A DNA stretch of 64,000 nt, taken from NCBI RefSeq assembly GCF_047276495.1, contig NZ_CP178543.1, positions 3,906,001-3,970,000 on the forward strand, in the 5' to 3' direction. Positions within the stretch are counted from its first letter, which is position 1, and each line of letters starts with the position of its first letter. A program made the translations under genes and the position numbers. Positions 44,301-52,863 of the stretch are shown one piece after another. Source of the DNA: Capilliphycus salinus. GTDB lineage: Bacteria; Cyanobacteriota; Cyanobacteriia; Cyanobacteriales; Microcoleaceae. The notes under the pieces were generated by a model, which saw only the letters and a list, made by a program, of their open reading frames with translations, was not told where the DNA came from and ran no database searches.

Positions 44301-46814
44301 AAAATCCCCAACCAAAAAAGCAACTTCGGCCGCTAAATTGTGCAAAGATAGGGTCATTTCATACTGCCTAGCCCAAGCGTTTTCTCCGAGCAATTTCAGC
44401 CCGACGGTGGCATATTCCTGGGCGGCTTGATAAGCGGTGGCGGCTCTCGCTTTTTGGCAAGCATTCAGGTTGAGTTGTGCGAGTTCGTCTTTTTCTTGTT
44501 GTTTCTCAACCCGTGTAATTCCGTAGTTTAACTGATTGACGAGTTCAAAAATGCGTTCTTCTCGGGCTTCGGGCGAAATTTTTTGTAGCAGCAATTGACC
44601 GATTTGATAGTGAGCAACTGCCCGTTTGGTTTCTGGAATTAGGGTGTAAGCGGCTTGTTGAACGCGGTCGTGCAAAAATCGATAATCAACGGTGTAAGAT
44701 GTGTTTGTTGTTAGGTTCTGTTGCGTTCCCACATAAAATTTATACACTTCACTTTGGGGGAGAATTAACCCTTCTTGTAGCGCTTTCCACAATGCTGTCG
44801 CGGTTTCAGTTTCGGAACTCTCAGAAACAATTGCCAATGTGCTTAAATCGAACTGATTGCCGATGCAAGCTGCTAATTTTAAAACCTGTTGGGTTTGTGT
44901 CGGGAGTTTCTGCAACTGTTGAGCCATAAATTCGACGACATCATCGGTTAGTGCAGCAGAGCGAACTTGGGTAATATCACACTGCCAATATCCGGCTTTG
45001 GCGTCAAATTCAATTAACCTATCCTGATGCAATGCTTTGAGAAATTGAGTGGCAAAAAACGGGTTTCCCTTGGTTTTTTGATACACTAATTCTGTCAGGG
45101 GTTGGGCGATTTCATCCGTGCAGGTTAGGGTATCTGCAACGAGATGATTTAAACTGGTTGGGGTTAGGGGTGTTAATGTAATGGTGTTGGGAATTACCCC
45201 GGTTTTGCTGATTTCATCGAGGGTTAATATTAAGGGGTGGCTGGCTGAGACTTCGTTGTCTCGATAGGCTCCAATGAGTAATAAATAGCCAAGCTCGGAC
45301 TCGCCCATGAGCAACTGAATTAATTTCAGCGAAGCCGAATCTGCCCACTGTAAATCATCCAGAAACAGGACTAAAGGATGCTCTTTTGTGGTAAAAACCG
45401 AGATGAATTTTTGGAAGAGTAAATTGAAGCGGTTTTGAACGGCAGCACCCGATAATTCCGGCGCCGGAGGTTGTTGTCCGATAATGCGTTCTAGTTCGGG
45501 AATGACTTCAATTACAACCTGACCATTTTCTCCGAGAGCCTCAAGTATTTTGGTTTTCCAAATTTGGAGTTCGGCGTCGCTTTCACTGAGCAATTGTCCC
45601 ATTAAATCGCGGAAGGCTTGGACAAATGCCGAAAAGGGAATATTGCGTTGAAATTGGTCGAATTTACCTTTGATAAAGTAGCCCCGTTGTCTAACAATGG
45701 GTTTATGAACTTCGTTAACTACTGCGGTTTTACCAATCCCTGAAAAACCCGCCACTAGCATTAATTCGGATGTGCCATCGGCAACGCGATCAAAAGCCGT
45801 TAGTAGGGTTTTAACTTCGGTTTCTCGTCCATAAAGTTTTTCTGGAATGATAAATCGGTCGGCAATATCTCGCGTTCCCAGTTCAAAAAACTCGATTTTA
45901 CCTGTTTGTTGAACTTGGGTTAAACAGTGTTCTAAATCAAATTTTAATCCCAATGCGGTTTGATATCTATCTTCGGCATTTTTTGCCATTAATTTCATCA
46001 CAATATTTGAAAGAACCTGTGGGAATTCTTCCGGGTTTTCTAAGGCTTCACTCTTCCCTAATGCCTCTTGCCTTTTGCCTAACTCGTTCGGCATTTTTGC
46101 AATATGATAATGCACTAATTCGATTAAATCATTGGATTGAAAGGGTAATTCCCCCGTGAGTAATTCGTAGAACGTTACCCCCAAAGAATAAAAATCCGTC
46201 CGATAATCAATTCCTCTATTCATTCTTCCGGTTTGTTCGGGAGAAATATAAGCCAGTGTTCCTTCTAACACATTGGGATTGATTAACGTTTGGGTTTCTC
46301 GGGGAAGTAGAGATGCTATACTAAAGTCAATCAGTTTAACTTGTTTGGTTTCGGGATGAATTAAGATATTACTGGGTTTAATATCTTTATGAATAATTCG
46401 CTCCCGATACAAGATTTCTAGGGCATCACAGAGGGAAATTGCTATTTTTAAAAAGTCTTGTAGCGATGTTAATTTTCCCGCAGTTTCCCATTCTTTTAAG
46501 GAAATTCCGCCAAAGTCTTCCATCACCAATACATAACTATTTTTGTAGGATTCTAGGCTATAGGTTTTGATAATCAGGGGTGAATTGAGATTTTTGGCAA
46601 TGGTATATTGATTGCGAAACTGTACCAATTCGTTAAAACTGGGATAGGGATTGTTTAGCAGTTTAATGACTACAGGTAACTGGTCAACATGACGAATAGC
46701 CCGATAAACTAATGTTCGACTCCCCGAATAAACAGTTTCGGTGATTTCATAGCCGGGAATTTGAATCGTTGTATTGAGATTGGGGTTTTGAGAGAGGTTC
46801 TTCATTGTTATCAT
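41352..46814 (-). CDS. Giant Ser/Thr kinase-ATPase-GAF-histidine kinase
   Basis: 1820 residues. Order: eukaryotic-type kinase (residues 20-290; HKDIKPSNIL and LIDFSIASL catalytic loops); AAA/NACHT-like ATPase from about 320 (GFSGIGKTAVVNEVHK Walker A, LVLFLDDLQWAD Walker B); a long TPR-like helical region (700-1320); GAF (about 1390-1550); HisKA (AGVAHEINNPLGFLGG) and HATPase (DNGKGMSQ, GKGTGLGLAIAK). This architecture is common in filamentous cyanobacteria, and some members act in nitrogen or stress signalling. In the kinase, the Gly-rich loop is weak (VYSGSRTLVYRA) and the HKD motif replaces HRD. Confidence 0.92.
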   Translation of the reverse strand: MITMKNLSQNPNLNTTIQIPGYEITETVYSGSRTLVYRAIRHVDQLPVVIKLLNNPYPSFNELVQFRNQYTIAKNLNSPLIIKTYSLESYKNSYVLVMEDFGGISLKEWETAGKLTSLQDFLKIAISLCDALEILYRERIIHKDIKPSNILIHPETKQVKLIDFSIASLLPRETQTLINPNVLEGTLAYISPEQTGRMNRGIDYRTDFYSLGVTFYELLTGELPFQSNDLIELVHYHIAKMPNELGKRQEALGKSEALENPEEFPQVLSNIVMKLMAKNAEDRYQTALGLKFDLEHCLTQVQQTGKIEFFELGTRDIADRFIIPEKLYGRETEVKTLLTAFDRVADGTSELMLVAGFSGIGKTAVVNEVHKPIVRQRGYFIKGKFDQFQRNIPFSAFVQAFRDLMGQLLSESDAELQIWKTKILEALGENGQVVIEVIPELERIIGQQPPAPELSGAAVQNRFNLLFQKFISVFTTKEHPLVLFLDDLQWADSASLKLIQLLMGESELGYLLLIGAYRDNEVSASHPLILTLDEISKTGVIPNTITLTPLTPTSLNHLVADTLTCTDEIAQPLTELVYQKTKGNPFFATQFLKALHQDRLIEFDAKAGYWQCDITQVRSAALTDDVVEFMAQQLQKLPTQTQQVLKLAACIGNQFDLSTLAIVSESSETETATALWKALQEGLILPQSEVYKFYVGTQQNLTTNTSYTVDYRFLHDRVQQAAYTLIPETKRAVAHYQIGQLLLQKISPEAREERIFELVNQLNYGITRVEKQQEKDELAQLNLNACQKARAATAYQAAQEYATVGLKLLGENAWARQYEMTLSLHNLAAEVAFLVGDFEQMDRWIEAVIYHAKTPLERVEVYQVRIQAMVARNQFLEAIAIGQSVFQMLGVNLPDNPTLEDIRPIKQEIDGLIKNRSIESFFHLPAMTDPQQLAIMQNAARLTPVCYMTGSKLYFLIVALQVKLSILFGNSPVSAYCYAGYAFQLRMLWSDMTKVTQFGQLGYKLASEMGAKNIRPATALLMGGYVGHWTTHLKETLPILLDGYQTGLETGNLEFMGYDAQLYCLNAYWCGQPLTELEPQISAYYQQLCDFNQFTAANCVLAYWQAAQILLGEPEGESENQVPLRQDSYEEKVLDQAKASNDFYRLSYFYLYRFTLNYWLGNFAKAEHDAAQNRQYLAGGIGNIVEPVFYFYDSLTVVASLPELIAESDSRWQRIQENQAKLKEWADYGPMNYLHKYYLVEAEKYRVLNCKTEAIEFYDLAIEGANKNGYVQEEGLANELAAKFYLNWGKEKVASGYMQSAYYCYSRWEALAKVIDLEIRYPQLLAPILQQPRPTDLFEETIPTVRFSNTRGKITSTHSSTSICEAIDLATLLKASQAISGEIELDKLLTMLLEIVVANAGADKCVLLLKQENELKLVGLLESGKQPQQLPSIPLSSSEDIPLAVVNQVKRNLTPVVLADARIHPQLIGDSYLQKRQPKSVLCSPILNQGQLIGILYLENNLTVGAFTTERVDVLNLLAAQAAISIENARLYQAAQQALQDLQQAQLQIVQSEKMSALGNLVAGVAHEINNPLGFLGGNIQPALDYLTDLFGLLDLIQEKYPELDPEVEEEIEAIELDYIREDLPNLVGSMREGVKRIQEISTSLRTFSRADKDYPVAYNIHEGIDSTIMILKHRLKAKEKRPEIPVIKNYGYLPQIECYAGQLNQVFMNILSNAIDALEESNEGKTVDEMKANPNQITVTTLFENNRVQISIADNGKGMSQEVKAKIFDHLFTTKAVGKGTGLGLAIAKQIVVEKHQGSISVHSEMGVGTEFTISLPVN

Positions 46815-46874
46815 TGTTTTAAAATTCTTGATTAGTTCGTTTTTTTGGGCTTGTCAAGAACAATTTACTTTTCT

Positions 46875-47060
46875 TTATATTTGTTGGGAGCAAGCAATAA
46901 TAAATTTTGTTCCTTCTCCTAGTATAGAGTGAACCGGAATCGAACCGCCATATTTTTCGACGAGAATAGACGATCGCGATCGCCAACCCCAACCCCGTTC
47001 CTTTTCTGACATTCCTATGTAGAAAATATCGATTTTTTGCCGTTCGACGGGTAAAACTTG
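46875..47060 (-). pseudogene. Remnant of a histidine kinase C-terminus
   Basis: The minus strand reads EKYGGSIPVHSILGEGTKF and IIACSQQI-stop at 46875, preceded in another frame by KGTGLGLAIAI (about 46970-47000). These are the last boxes of a HATPase domain, paralogous to the end of the 1820-residue kinase. At least one frameshift and loss of the upstream part mark it as debris. Confidence 0.75.
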
Positions 47061-47532
47061 ACTCGGTTCGCGATCGCGATCAATAATAAATATGGTTGTT
47101 CAGTAGTTATTCTGCGGGAAGTTGAGGAGTTTTGATTGAAGCTAAACAGATGATTTCTTGAACATCAATTGAGAATTGGTTCAAGATTAAATCTAGCCGT
47201 TCTCATCTTGGTGAGGTACAAAACTTTATGCTTTAGGCAAGAGGCAGTTTACAGTGATCAGTCATTAGTTATCAGTTATTAGTACCATGCTACTGTTGAC
47301 TTTTTATCTGATTTCCGCCCCATTTTTGCTCGCCGTTTGTTCATCGGACGCCCCCCAACTGCATAACTCCAACCCCCCCAAAAATAGGTTAAAAGTGAAG
47401 TAATACCATTTCTCTAAAGTTGAGATACAGATGATTGGGCTCAAACCCTTAGCCTATATACTTCTGACGACTGACATCACGACTTCTGACTTCTGCGATC
47501 GCGCTATAACATCTACCCCAAGGGAAACTCCC
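47061..47532. other. Degenerate intergenic region
   Basis: No intact gene. It contains HIP1-like GATCGCGATCGC strings, an imperfect copy of the STRR-type TTATCAGTTATTAG sequence near 47267, and minus-strand fragments with stop codons. It appears to be decaying sequence next to the kinase remnant. Confidence 0.45.
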
Positions 47533-47727
47533 ATGCTGAACCCGAAAGCCCTAACCCTGGCGGTGGTAATTGGTGTGTTGAGTCCGATTCTACCCCCAAA
47601 CGTTCTCTCTGAGTCGCCTGTTCTCGCCCAAACTCAACAGCAACACCAAGCCGAAGCCAACCGCGTTATCTCAATGAAACCGCCATTATCCGGTTTACTG
47701 AAATGTTCTTCTCAAGCAATTTGCTAG
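47533..47727 (+). pseudogene. Truncated signal-peptide leader of a TPR/CHAT-type protein
   Basis: The ATG at 47533 opens a good signal peptide (ALTLAVVIGVLSPILPP, cleavage near VLAQ) followed by TQQQHQAEANRV, as at the start of secreted TPR-CHAT proteins. A frame change then leads to a stop after 64 codons; another frame gives LNETAIIRFTEMFF. It lies 35 bases before an intact TPR-CHAT gene. Probably a decayed paralog. Confidence 0.55.
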
Positions 47728-47762
47728 ACTAACAATGAATCAAATTAGTTGGGAGTTTATTA

Positions 47763-50390
47763 ATGTATTCCAAACCCTTTAGCCAACTTTTTAAAGCTTA
47801 CTTAATCATATTAAGCACAACTTTTTTTATATTAGAGTTTACTCAAAAACCTGTTGATGGACAGTCTTTGATTGCCGAAATATCTGAAGCGAACTACAAC
47901 TTATGCGATCAACTTCCTCAAAGTTCAAAGTTAACTTCTGAGTTTCAAGCGAATAATCCCCAGTTGAGTGAAGCACAACGCCTCAACGAAGAAATCGAAC
48001 AGTTATTTAACCAGGGTTTGTATGCCAGAGCAATTTCTGTAGCCGAACGCATTTTATTAATTTATCAGAAAACTCTGGGGGATAATACTCTCGAAGTTGC
48101 AACGATTCTCACTCGACTGGCTAGTTTAAATTCTAGAGTTAATAATATAGAGAAGGCGGAGGCTTTTCTGAAAGAAGCGTTGAAAATTCGCGAGTCAATC
48201 CTGGGAGCAGATCATCCCGCAGTCGCTCGCATTATAAATGGTTTAGCAGAGAACTATAAAAAACAAAAAAAATATTCCGAATCCGAATCTCTTTATAAGA
48301 GAGCTTTATCAATCTATGAAAAAAATTGTGGAGAACATCTTTTGGTTGTCGTTACTTTGAATGACTTGACTCTTCTATACATCGATCAAAGACGATTTGA
48401 GGAGGCCGAGTCTATCTCGCAAAAAGCGCTGAAGATTTATGATAAAATTCCTAAACACGAGATGTTGATCGATTCTTTCTTTCTAAGCTCTATTGAAAAC
48501 AATATTCTCAACAGCTTGGCGGTTATTTCCTTAATTAAAAAAGACTATAATCAAGCTACTTCACTTTTCATGCAGGTGATAGAAAACTATCAGCAGGAAC
48601 AGAGAAATGAGCATCCTGAGTTAGCAATTGCTCTAAATAATTTAGCCTTTTCACAACTCGCTCAAGGAGATGTAGAGCTTGCACTAACTTCTTTAACCCG
48701 AGGAATGGATATTGAAGAGAGGAACCTCAGTCTAAACCTAACGATTGGTTCTGAGGAAGAAAAGCAAGCTTATATGAATACATTTACAGATACAACTTAT
48801 AGGGCAATTTCTCTTCATTTCCAAAAGGCACCAGATAGTCAGGATGCTGCTCGCCTCGCACTAACAACTATACTACGGCGTAAAGGTCGTGTTCTGGATA
48901 TAATGGCAAATAGTATCGGATTACTTCGTGAAACTTTGACTTCCGATCAGCAACGTTTATTCGATCAACTCGAAGAATACCGCAAGCGGCTGGCGATGTT
49001 GAAATTCAATTCAGTTCCATCTTTAAGCCTCAGTCTGATCGAAGAGTTAGAGGCTCAGGAGAAAGAATTGGAAGGGAAACTTTTGCAGCAAAGTGCTGAA
49101 TTTCGTGCGGAAGCGCAGCGGGTAGAAATTCAGGATATACAACAACTCATTCCCTCGAATTCTGCATTGGTTGAACTGGTGCATTACCAATCTTTTGATG
49201 CCAGAGCAACCCCCGATCAACGGTGGGGAAATTTTCGGTATGCCGCCTATATTTTGATGTCAAATGGACAGGTTCGTTGGGTGGATTTGGGAGAAGCCGA
49301 AGCGATTCATTCTTTAATGTATTCATTTAGGAGAGCTTTATCTCGAAGCAGTGCGATGTCCGGGGAAACCTCTTTAATCTCAGAAGCTGCCCGGACTTTA
49401 GATGAGAAATTAATGCAGCCCATTCGTCAACAACTGGATGAAAATATTCGCCACCTTCTTCTCTCCCCCGATGCGAGACTCAACCTGATTCCATTTGCAG
49501 CTTTAATGGACGAACAGGGTGAGTATTTGGTCGAAAACTACACCTTGACCTATTTGACTTCTGGGCGGGATTTACTCCGCCTACAAATTGATAATTCTGC
49601 CCAACAACCTCCTGTTATTATTGCCAATCCAAACTTTGAAGATAGAGGCGATCCGGGGTCTAGAAATTCCCTCGTTCAAACCCGCAGTAGCAACTTGGTT
49701 TCTAGAGGAATGAGAGCATCGTATAAACCCCTACCCGGCACCAAAAAAGAAGCCCAAGCCATCAGAAATTTGCTACCCAATGCTATTGTGCTGACGGAAT
49801 CTCAAGCCACCGAGAATGCCATTAAAGCTGCAATATCTCCTCAGATTTTACACCTTGCCACTCACGGTTTTTTTCTACCTGGCGATCGCGATCGGCGTCC
49901 GGAAAATCCTCTACTCCGTTCAGGTCTGGCTCTGGCAGGCTACAATCAACGCAGTAGCGGGGGTGAGGACGGAGTGTTAACGGCTCTGGAGGTTGCCAGC
50001 TTGAATCTGCGGGGAACTCAACTCGTTGTCCTGTCTGCTTGTCAAACGGGTCTGGGAGAGATCGCGCGCGGAGAAGGAGTTTATGGATTTGGAGAGGGAG
50101 TTTATGGGTTGCGACGAGCTTTCGTCATTGCAGGGGCAAGAAGTCAACTCTCTAGTCTCTGGGATGTCGATGACTTCGCAACAAAAGAACTCATGGAAAA
50201 ATATTACCAGCGTTTGATCGCAGGCGAAGGAATGTCTCAGGCATGGCGACGGACTCAGCTTGAGATGTTGCGAAGCAATAAATATCAACACCCTTACTAT
50301 TGGGCAGCGTTTATTTTATCCGGTGACTGGACAGAAATTTCTCAACCGGGACTCCTAACTTCTCGATTTGAATTGAGTCAAAATCCCTAG
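47763..50390 (+). CDS. Exported TPR-CHAT protease-like protein
   Basis: 875 residues with an N-terminal hydrophobic signal/anchor (AYLIILSTTFFILEF). TPR repeats fill residues 75-320 (RAISVAERILLIYQKTLGDN, ESLYKRALSIYEKNCGE). A coiled region follows, then a CHAT domain at about 560-865 with His701 in LHLATHGFF and Cys760 in VVLSACQTGLGE, the caspase-like dyad. A 7-residue duplication (GEGVYGF, GEGVYGL) sits just after the Cys. CHAT proteases cut specific partners; a partner has not been named here. GGGAG at 47752 supports the start. Confidence 0.9.
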   Translation: MYSKPFSQLFKAYLIILSTTFFILEFTQKPVDGQSLIAEISEANYNLCDQLPQSSKLTSEFQANNPQLSEAQRLNEEIEQLFNQGLYARAISVAERILLIYQKTLGDNTLEVATILTRLASLNSRVNNIEKAEAFLKEALKIRESILGADHPAVARIINGLAENYKKQKKYSESESLYKRALSIYEKNCGEHLLVVVTLNDLTLLYIDQRRFEEAESISQKALKIYDKIPKHEMLIDSFFLSSIENNILNSLAVISLIKKDYNQATSLFMQVIENYQQEQRNEHPELAIALNNLAFSQLAQGDVELALTSLTRGMDIEERNLSLNLTIGSEEEKQAYMNTFTDTTYRAISLHFQKAPDSQDAARLALTTILRRKGRVLDIMANSIGLLRETLTSDQQRLFDQLEEYRKRLAMLKFNSVPSLSLSLIEELEAQEKELEGKLLQQSAEFRAEAQRVEIQDIQQLIPSNSALVELVHYQSFDARATPDQRWGNFRYAAYILMSNGQVRWVDLGEAEAIHSLMYSFRRALSRSSAMSGETSLISEAARTLDEKLMQPIRQQLDENIRHLLLSPDARLNLIPFAALMDEQGEYLVENYTLTYLTSGRDLLRLQIDNSAQQPPVIIANPNFEDRGDPGSRNSLVQTRSSNLVSRGMRASYKPLPGTKKEAQAIRNLLPNAIVLTESQATENAIKAAISPQILHLATHGFFLPGDRDRRPENPLLRSGLALAGYNQRSSGGEDGVLTALEVASLNLRGTQLVVLSACQTGLGEIARGEGVYGFGEGVYGLRRAFVIAGARSQLSSLWDVDDFATKELMEKYYQRLIAGEGMSQAWRRTQLEMLRSNKYQHPYYWAAFILSGDWTEISQPGLLTSRFELSQNP

Positions 50391-50421
50391 CAAATATGGG
50401 TTGGTCTTAAGGTTTTATAGT

Positions 50422-51123
50422 CTAGCAATTCTGACTACCCATTTCTTTCAGCGTTGCATGAGGGATATCTAGTCCATTAAGCCGACGATTTTGATTGATA
50501 AATGAAGTAAATTTTGAAGAAACTTTGGTCGGTAGTTTGCTCACAAAATCGCTGGCAAAACTTATCAATCTATTCCAGGTTTCATTAATAAAAGACAAAT
50601 CCGATGAATTCATATTTTCTCCTTTATCAATAATATTCTCTGGAGGATTTCCAACTTCGTTGATTTCTTCTAAGGATTCCGAAACACTTTCATTTCCAGA
50701 ACTAATGACTCCGGTTGGAAATTGATTGGGGTGGAAAATAGTATTAGGTTGATTAACAGTAGTAAACTCATTATTGAAATGGTCATTGATCTGACCACCT
50801 ATTACTCGTTCATTTAAAGAGCCATTGATCTGACCACCTATTACTACTTCACCTGTTAAGGTATCACGTTCTGGTAGCTCCAAATCAATAGGGGAGAAGC
50901 CTGGAACAACACTAGCAAAATCATTATAGGGAACAGGATCAGGATTCTCATTACTGATTGGGGTAATATCAATATCTTCCAAGCCGGAGGAAACAATAGA
51001 ATTAAAATCTTGGGAATTGTCATCAAAGCTGCCCGAGGTAAAATTAAAATTAAAATCTGAGAAATTGTCATCAAAGCCAGGGAAAGTACCCGCGATCTTT
51101 TCCGTATCGTCAAAGAAGTTCAT
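50422..51123 (-). CDS. Acidic, Asn/Phe/Asp-rich protein of unknown function
   Basis: 233 residues from the ATG at 51123 (GTG at 51135 possible). N-terminal 60 residues are low complexity (FDDNFSDFNFNFTSGSFDD). Then VVIGGQINGSLNERVIGGQI shows a repeated VIGGQIN motif. The C-terminal 90 residues are more globular (INETWNRLISFASDFVSKLP). No signal peptide. I recognise no family. Placed between the TPR-CHAT gene and the CHAT-CHASE2 operon, a protease substrate role is a guess. Confidence 0.6.
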   Translation of the reverse strand: MNFFDDTEKIAGTFPGFDDNFSDFNFNFTSGSFDDNSQDFNSIVSSGLEDIDITPISNENPDPVPYNDFASVVPGFSPIDLELPERDTLTGEVVIGGQINGSLNERVIGGQINDHFNNEFTTVNQPNTIFHPNQFPTGVISSGNESVSESLEEINEVGNPPENIIDKGENMNSSDLSFINETWNRLISFASDFVSKLPTKVSSKFTSFINQNRRLNGLDIPHATLKEMGSQNC

Positions 51124-51433
51124 AACACTCAACACCTATCTAAGTTTGCAAAAGCAGTAAGCTGTTAATCACTTAAATAACATCGAGCATAAGCCCGAAA
51201 CCTTTATAGTGCAAGCGTCTCGCTTGCTGGACCTATGCAATATAAATGAGTAACAGCTTAAAACTGCGCTATCTACTCAAACTTATTTCTTGCCCTATCT
51301 CACTTATGCAGTTTTTGGTGTAAATTACTTGGGAAAATTCATTTCAAGGCGGACAAAACCAAACAGAGAGGCGGGTTTCAGACGTTTGAGCGGTTTTTCT
51401 TTGATCTGAACCCATCCCTCTGTTCAGAGCATC
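51124..51433. other. Intergenic interval between the acidic protein and DUF928-like genes
   Basis: 310 bases with no gene. CAAGCGTCTCGCTTGC near 51212-51227 forms a small GCAAGCG/CGTCTCGCTTGC-type hairpin. Otherwise featureless. Confidence 0.35.
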
Positions 51434-52156
51434 CTACTGGCAAAGTTGATCGATAGTGGAAGCGAGCAGAGCTTTCAAATCCTCCGAAGGAGATTCCATC
51501 GACAGGACTTCTTGCCAAAACTCTAACCAAAGGTTTTGACTGGCAAAAAAATCAGCCCGACGCAATTTAGCTGCATCTCCGGTAATATTTTCTGCGGTTA
51601 ATTCTTGTTCTAATTGTTGTAATTCTTGAACAATTGAGTCTCGCTCTTGAGCGGTCATCACCGTGAACTCAACGGGTAAGTATTGATCATATTCACCCGA
51701 AGGATTATTAGAAAAATACCACTCGTAGATTTGACCGGGCTGAAGATCAGTTTCGACAGTCACTTGATATAATTCAAGAGTATTTGAAGATAGGGATTCC
51801 ACTTTATTTCTAGAAGAAGTTCTTTGATTCCAAAGATCGGTTCTACTGTCAAGCTCTCGAATTTCCAGTTTGGTGATTTCTCCACTCCAGGTTAACGTGG
51901 GGCGAATATTCCAAACTTTTAAAGCACCCAAATTGTTGGGAGCAATCGGACAAATATCATCATCGCCTCTGGTTCCTGCTTCTCTATCATTTCCTTTCGG
52001 TTCGGTGGGCGGTTCGCTGCTTTCAAAAAAACGACGCCAGAAGGCTGTTGACGAATCCTGTGCTAAGGCTGGAAAGACAAGATAAAAAGAGAAAGAAAAG
52101 GAAAACAGTAAGCCCAAAAATTGCGGAAAATTATTCGGTTTAGGCTGATTTTTCAT
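51434..52156 (-). CDS. Exported DUF928-like protein
   Basis: 240 residues from the ATG at 52156. A signal peptide (FLGLLFSFSFSFYLVFPALA) is followed by WRRFFESSEPPTEPKG and EAGTRGDDDICPIAPNN, then a beta-sandwich-like part (RPTLTWSGEITKLEIREL, LQPGQIYEWYFSN) and a helical tail (LQQLEQELTAEN). It resembles DUF928 proteins, which often accompany CHAT/CHASE2 genes in cyanobacteria. It is the last gene of the operon. An in-frame ATG at 52171 is less likely, since the paralogous leader at 52517 starts at the same MKNQPK. Confidence 0.65.
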   Translation of the reverse strand: MKNQPKPNNFPQFLGLLFSFSFSFYLVFPALAQDSSTAFWRRFFESSEPPTEPKGNDREAGTRGDDDICPIAPNNLGALKVWNIRPTLTWSGEITKLEIRELDSRTDLWNQRTSSRNKVESLSSNTLELYQVTVETDLQPGQIYEWYFSNNPSGEYDQYLPVEFTVMTAQERDSIVQELQQLEQELTAENITGDAAKLRRADFFASQNLWLEFWQEVLSMESPSEDLKALLASTIDQLCQ

Positions 52157-52174
52157 TGATGATACCCCCATAAC

Positions 52175-52621
52175 TTTTGCTTAGGAATTATATGGTGACA
52201 GAACTTGCTTCAGTGGCTTTTTAGTTTTTAAAACCTATTGCCACAAACTATCGACTACCACCACCTCCCTCACCCTCTTTTCCTTTCGGTTCGGTGGGCG
52301 GTTCGCTGCTTTCAAAAAAACGACGCCAGGAGGCTCCTGCTTCTCTATCATTTCTTTTCGGTTCGGTGGACGGTTCGTTGCTTTCAGGAAAACCACGCCA
52401 GGACGGTGTTGATGAATCCTGTGCGAAGGCTGGAAAGACAAGATAAAAAGAGAGAGAAAAGGAAAACAGTAAGCCCAAAAATTGCGGAAAATTATTCGGT
52501 TTAGGCTGATTTTTCATTGATGATACCCCGATCAATTTTGCTTAGGAATTATATGGTGACAGAACTTGCTTCAGTGGCTTTTTAGTTTTTAAAACCTATT
52601 GCCACAAACTATCGACTACCA
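52175..52621. repeat. 360-bp tandem duplication
   Basis: 52175-52261 and 52535-52621 are essentially identical over 87 bases. The similarity continues into the coding 5' ends at 52082-52156 and 52443-52517. The offset is 360 bp. It duplicated an intergenic spacer plus the start of the DUF928-like gene. Confidence 0.85.
52248..52517 (-). CDS. Small exported peptide, chimeric paralog
   Basis: 89 residues. The signal peptide copies that of the DUF928-like protein (MKNQPKPNNFPQFLG). The mature part has two PEP-like motifs (SNEPSTEPKRNDREAG and SSEPPTEPKGKEGEG) and ends GGGGSR. Its 3' end and downstream spacer match those of the 69-residue peptide gene. So the gene looks like a fusion produced by unequal crossover. 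It lies 91 bases from both neighbours. Confidence 0.6.
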   Translation of the reverse strand: MKNQPKPNNFPQFLGLLFSFSLSFYLVFPAFAQDSSTPSWRGFPESNEPSTEPKRNDREAGASWRRFFESSEPPTEPKGKEGEGGGGSR

Positions 52622-52818
52622 CTATCACCCCCACCTGCTTCGCCCGGACTTCCTCCGGGTTCGGTAGGCGGTCCGCTGTTTTGAAAAAACTTACGCCCCT
52701 GTGGTGAGTCCTCTGCTAAAGCGATTTGAGAATTGACGGTTAAAGCCGAAAGCAGAACAACGGAACTAATAAAAATAGAACCAACTCGAACTAGCGCGAT
52801 CGCCGAGTAAAGTTTCAT
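52609..52818 (-). CDS. Small exported peptide with PPTEP motif
   Basis: 69 residues: signal peptide (VGSIFISSVVLLSALTVNS, cleavage near ALA), then EDSPQGRKFFQNSGPPTEP and a Gly-rich end GEAGGGDSGSR. AAGGAG sits seven bases before the ATG, a strong site. It starts 45 bases after the CHAT-CHASE2 stop. The mature peptide would be about 35 residues. No family recognised; a peptide signal or CHAT substrate is conceivable. Confidence 0.65.
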   Translation of the reverse strand: MKLYSAIALVRVGSIFISSVVLLSALTVNSQIALAEDSPQGRKFFQNSGPPTEPGGSPGEAGGGDSGSR

Positions 52819-52863
52819 TGGAAATCTCCTTATGAATTAGGTTTCAAAGAACAAATTAGATGA

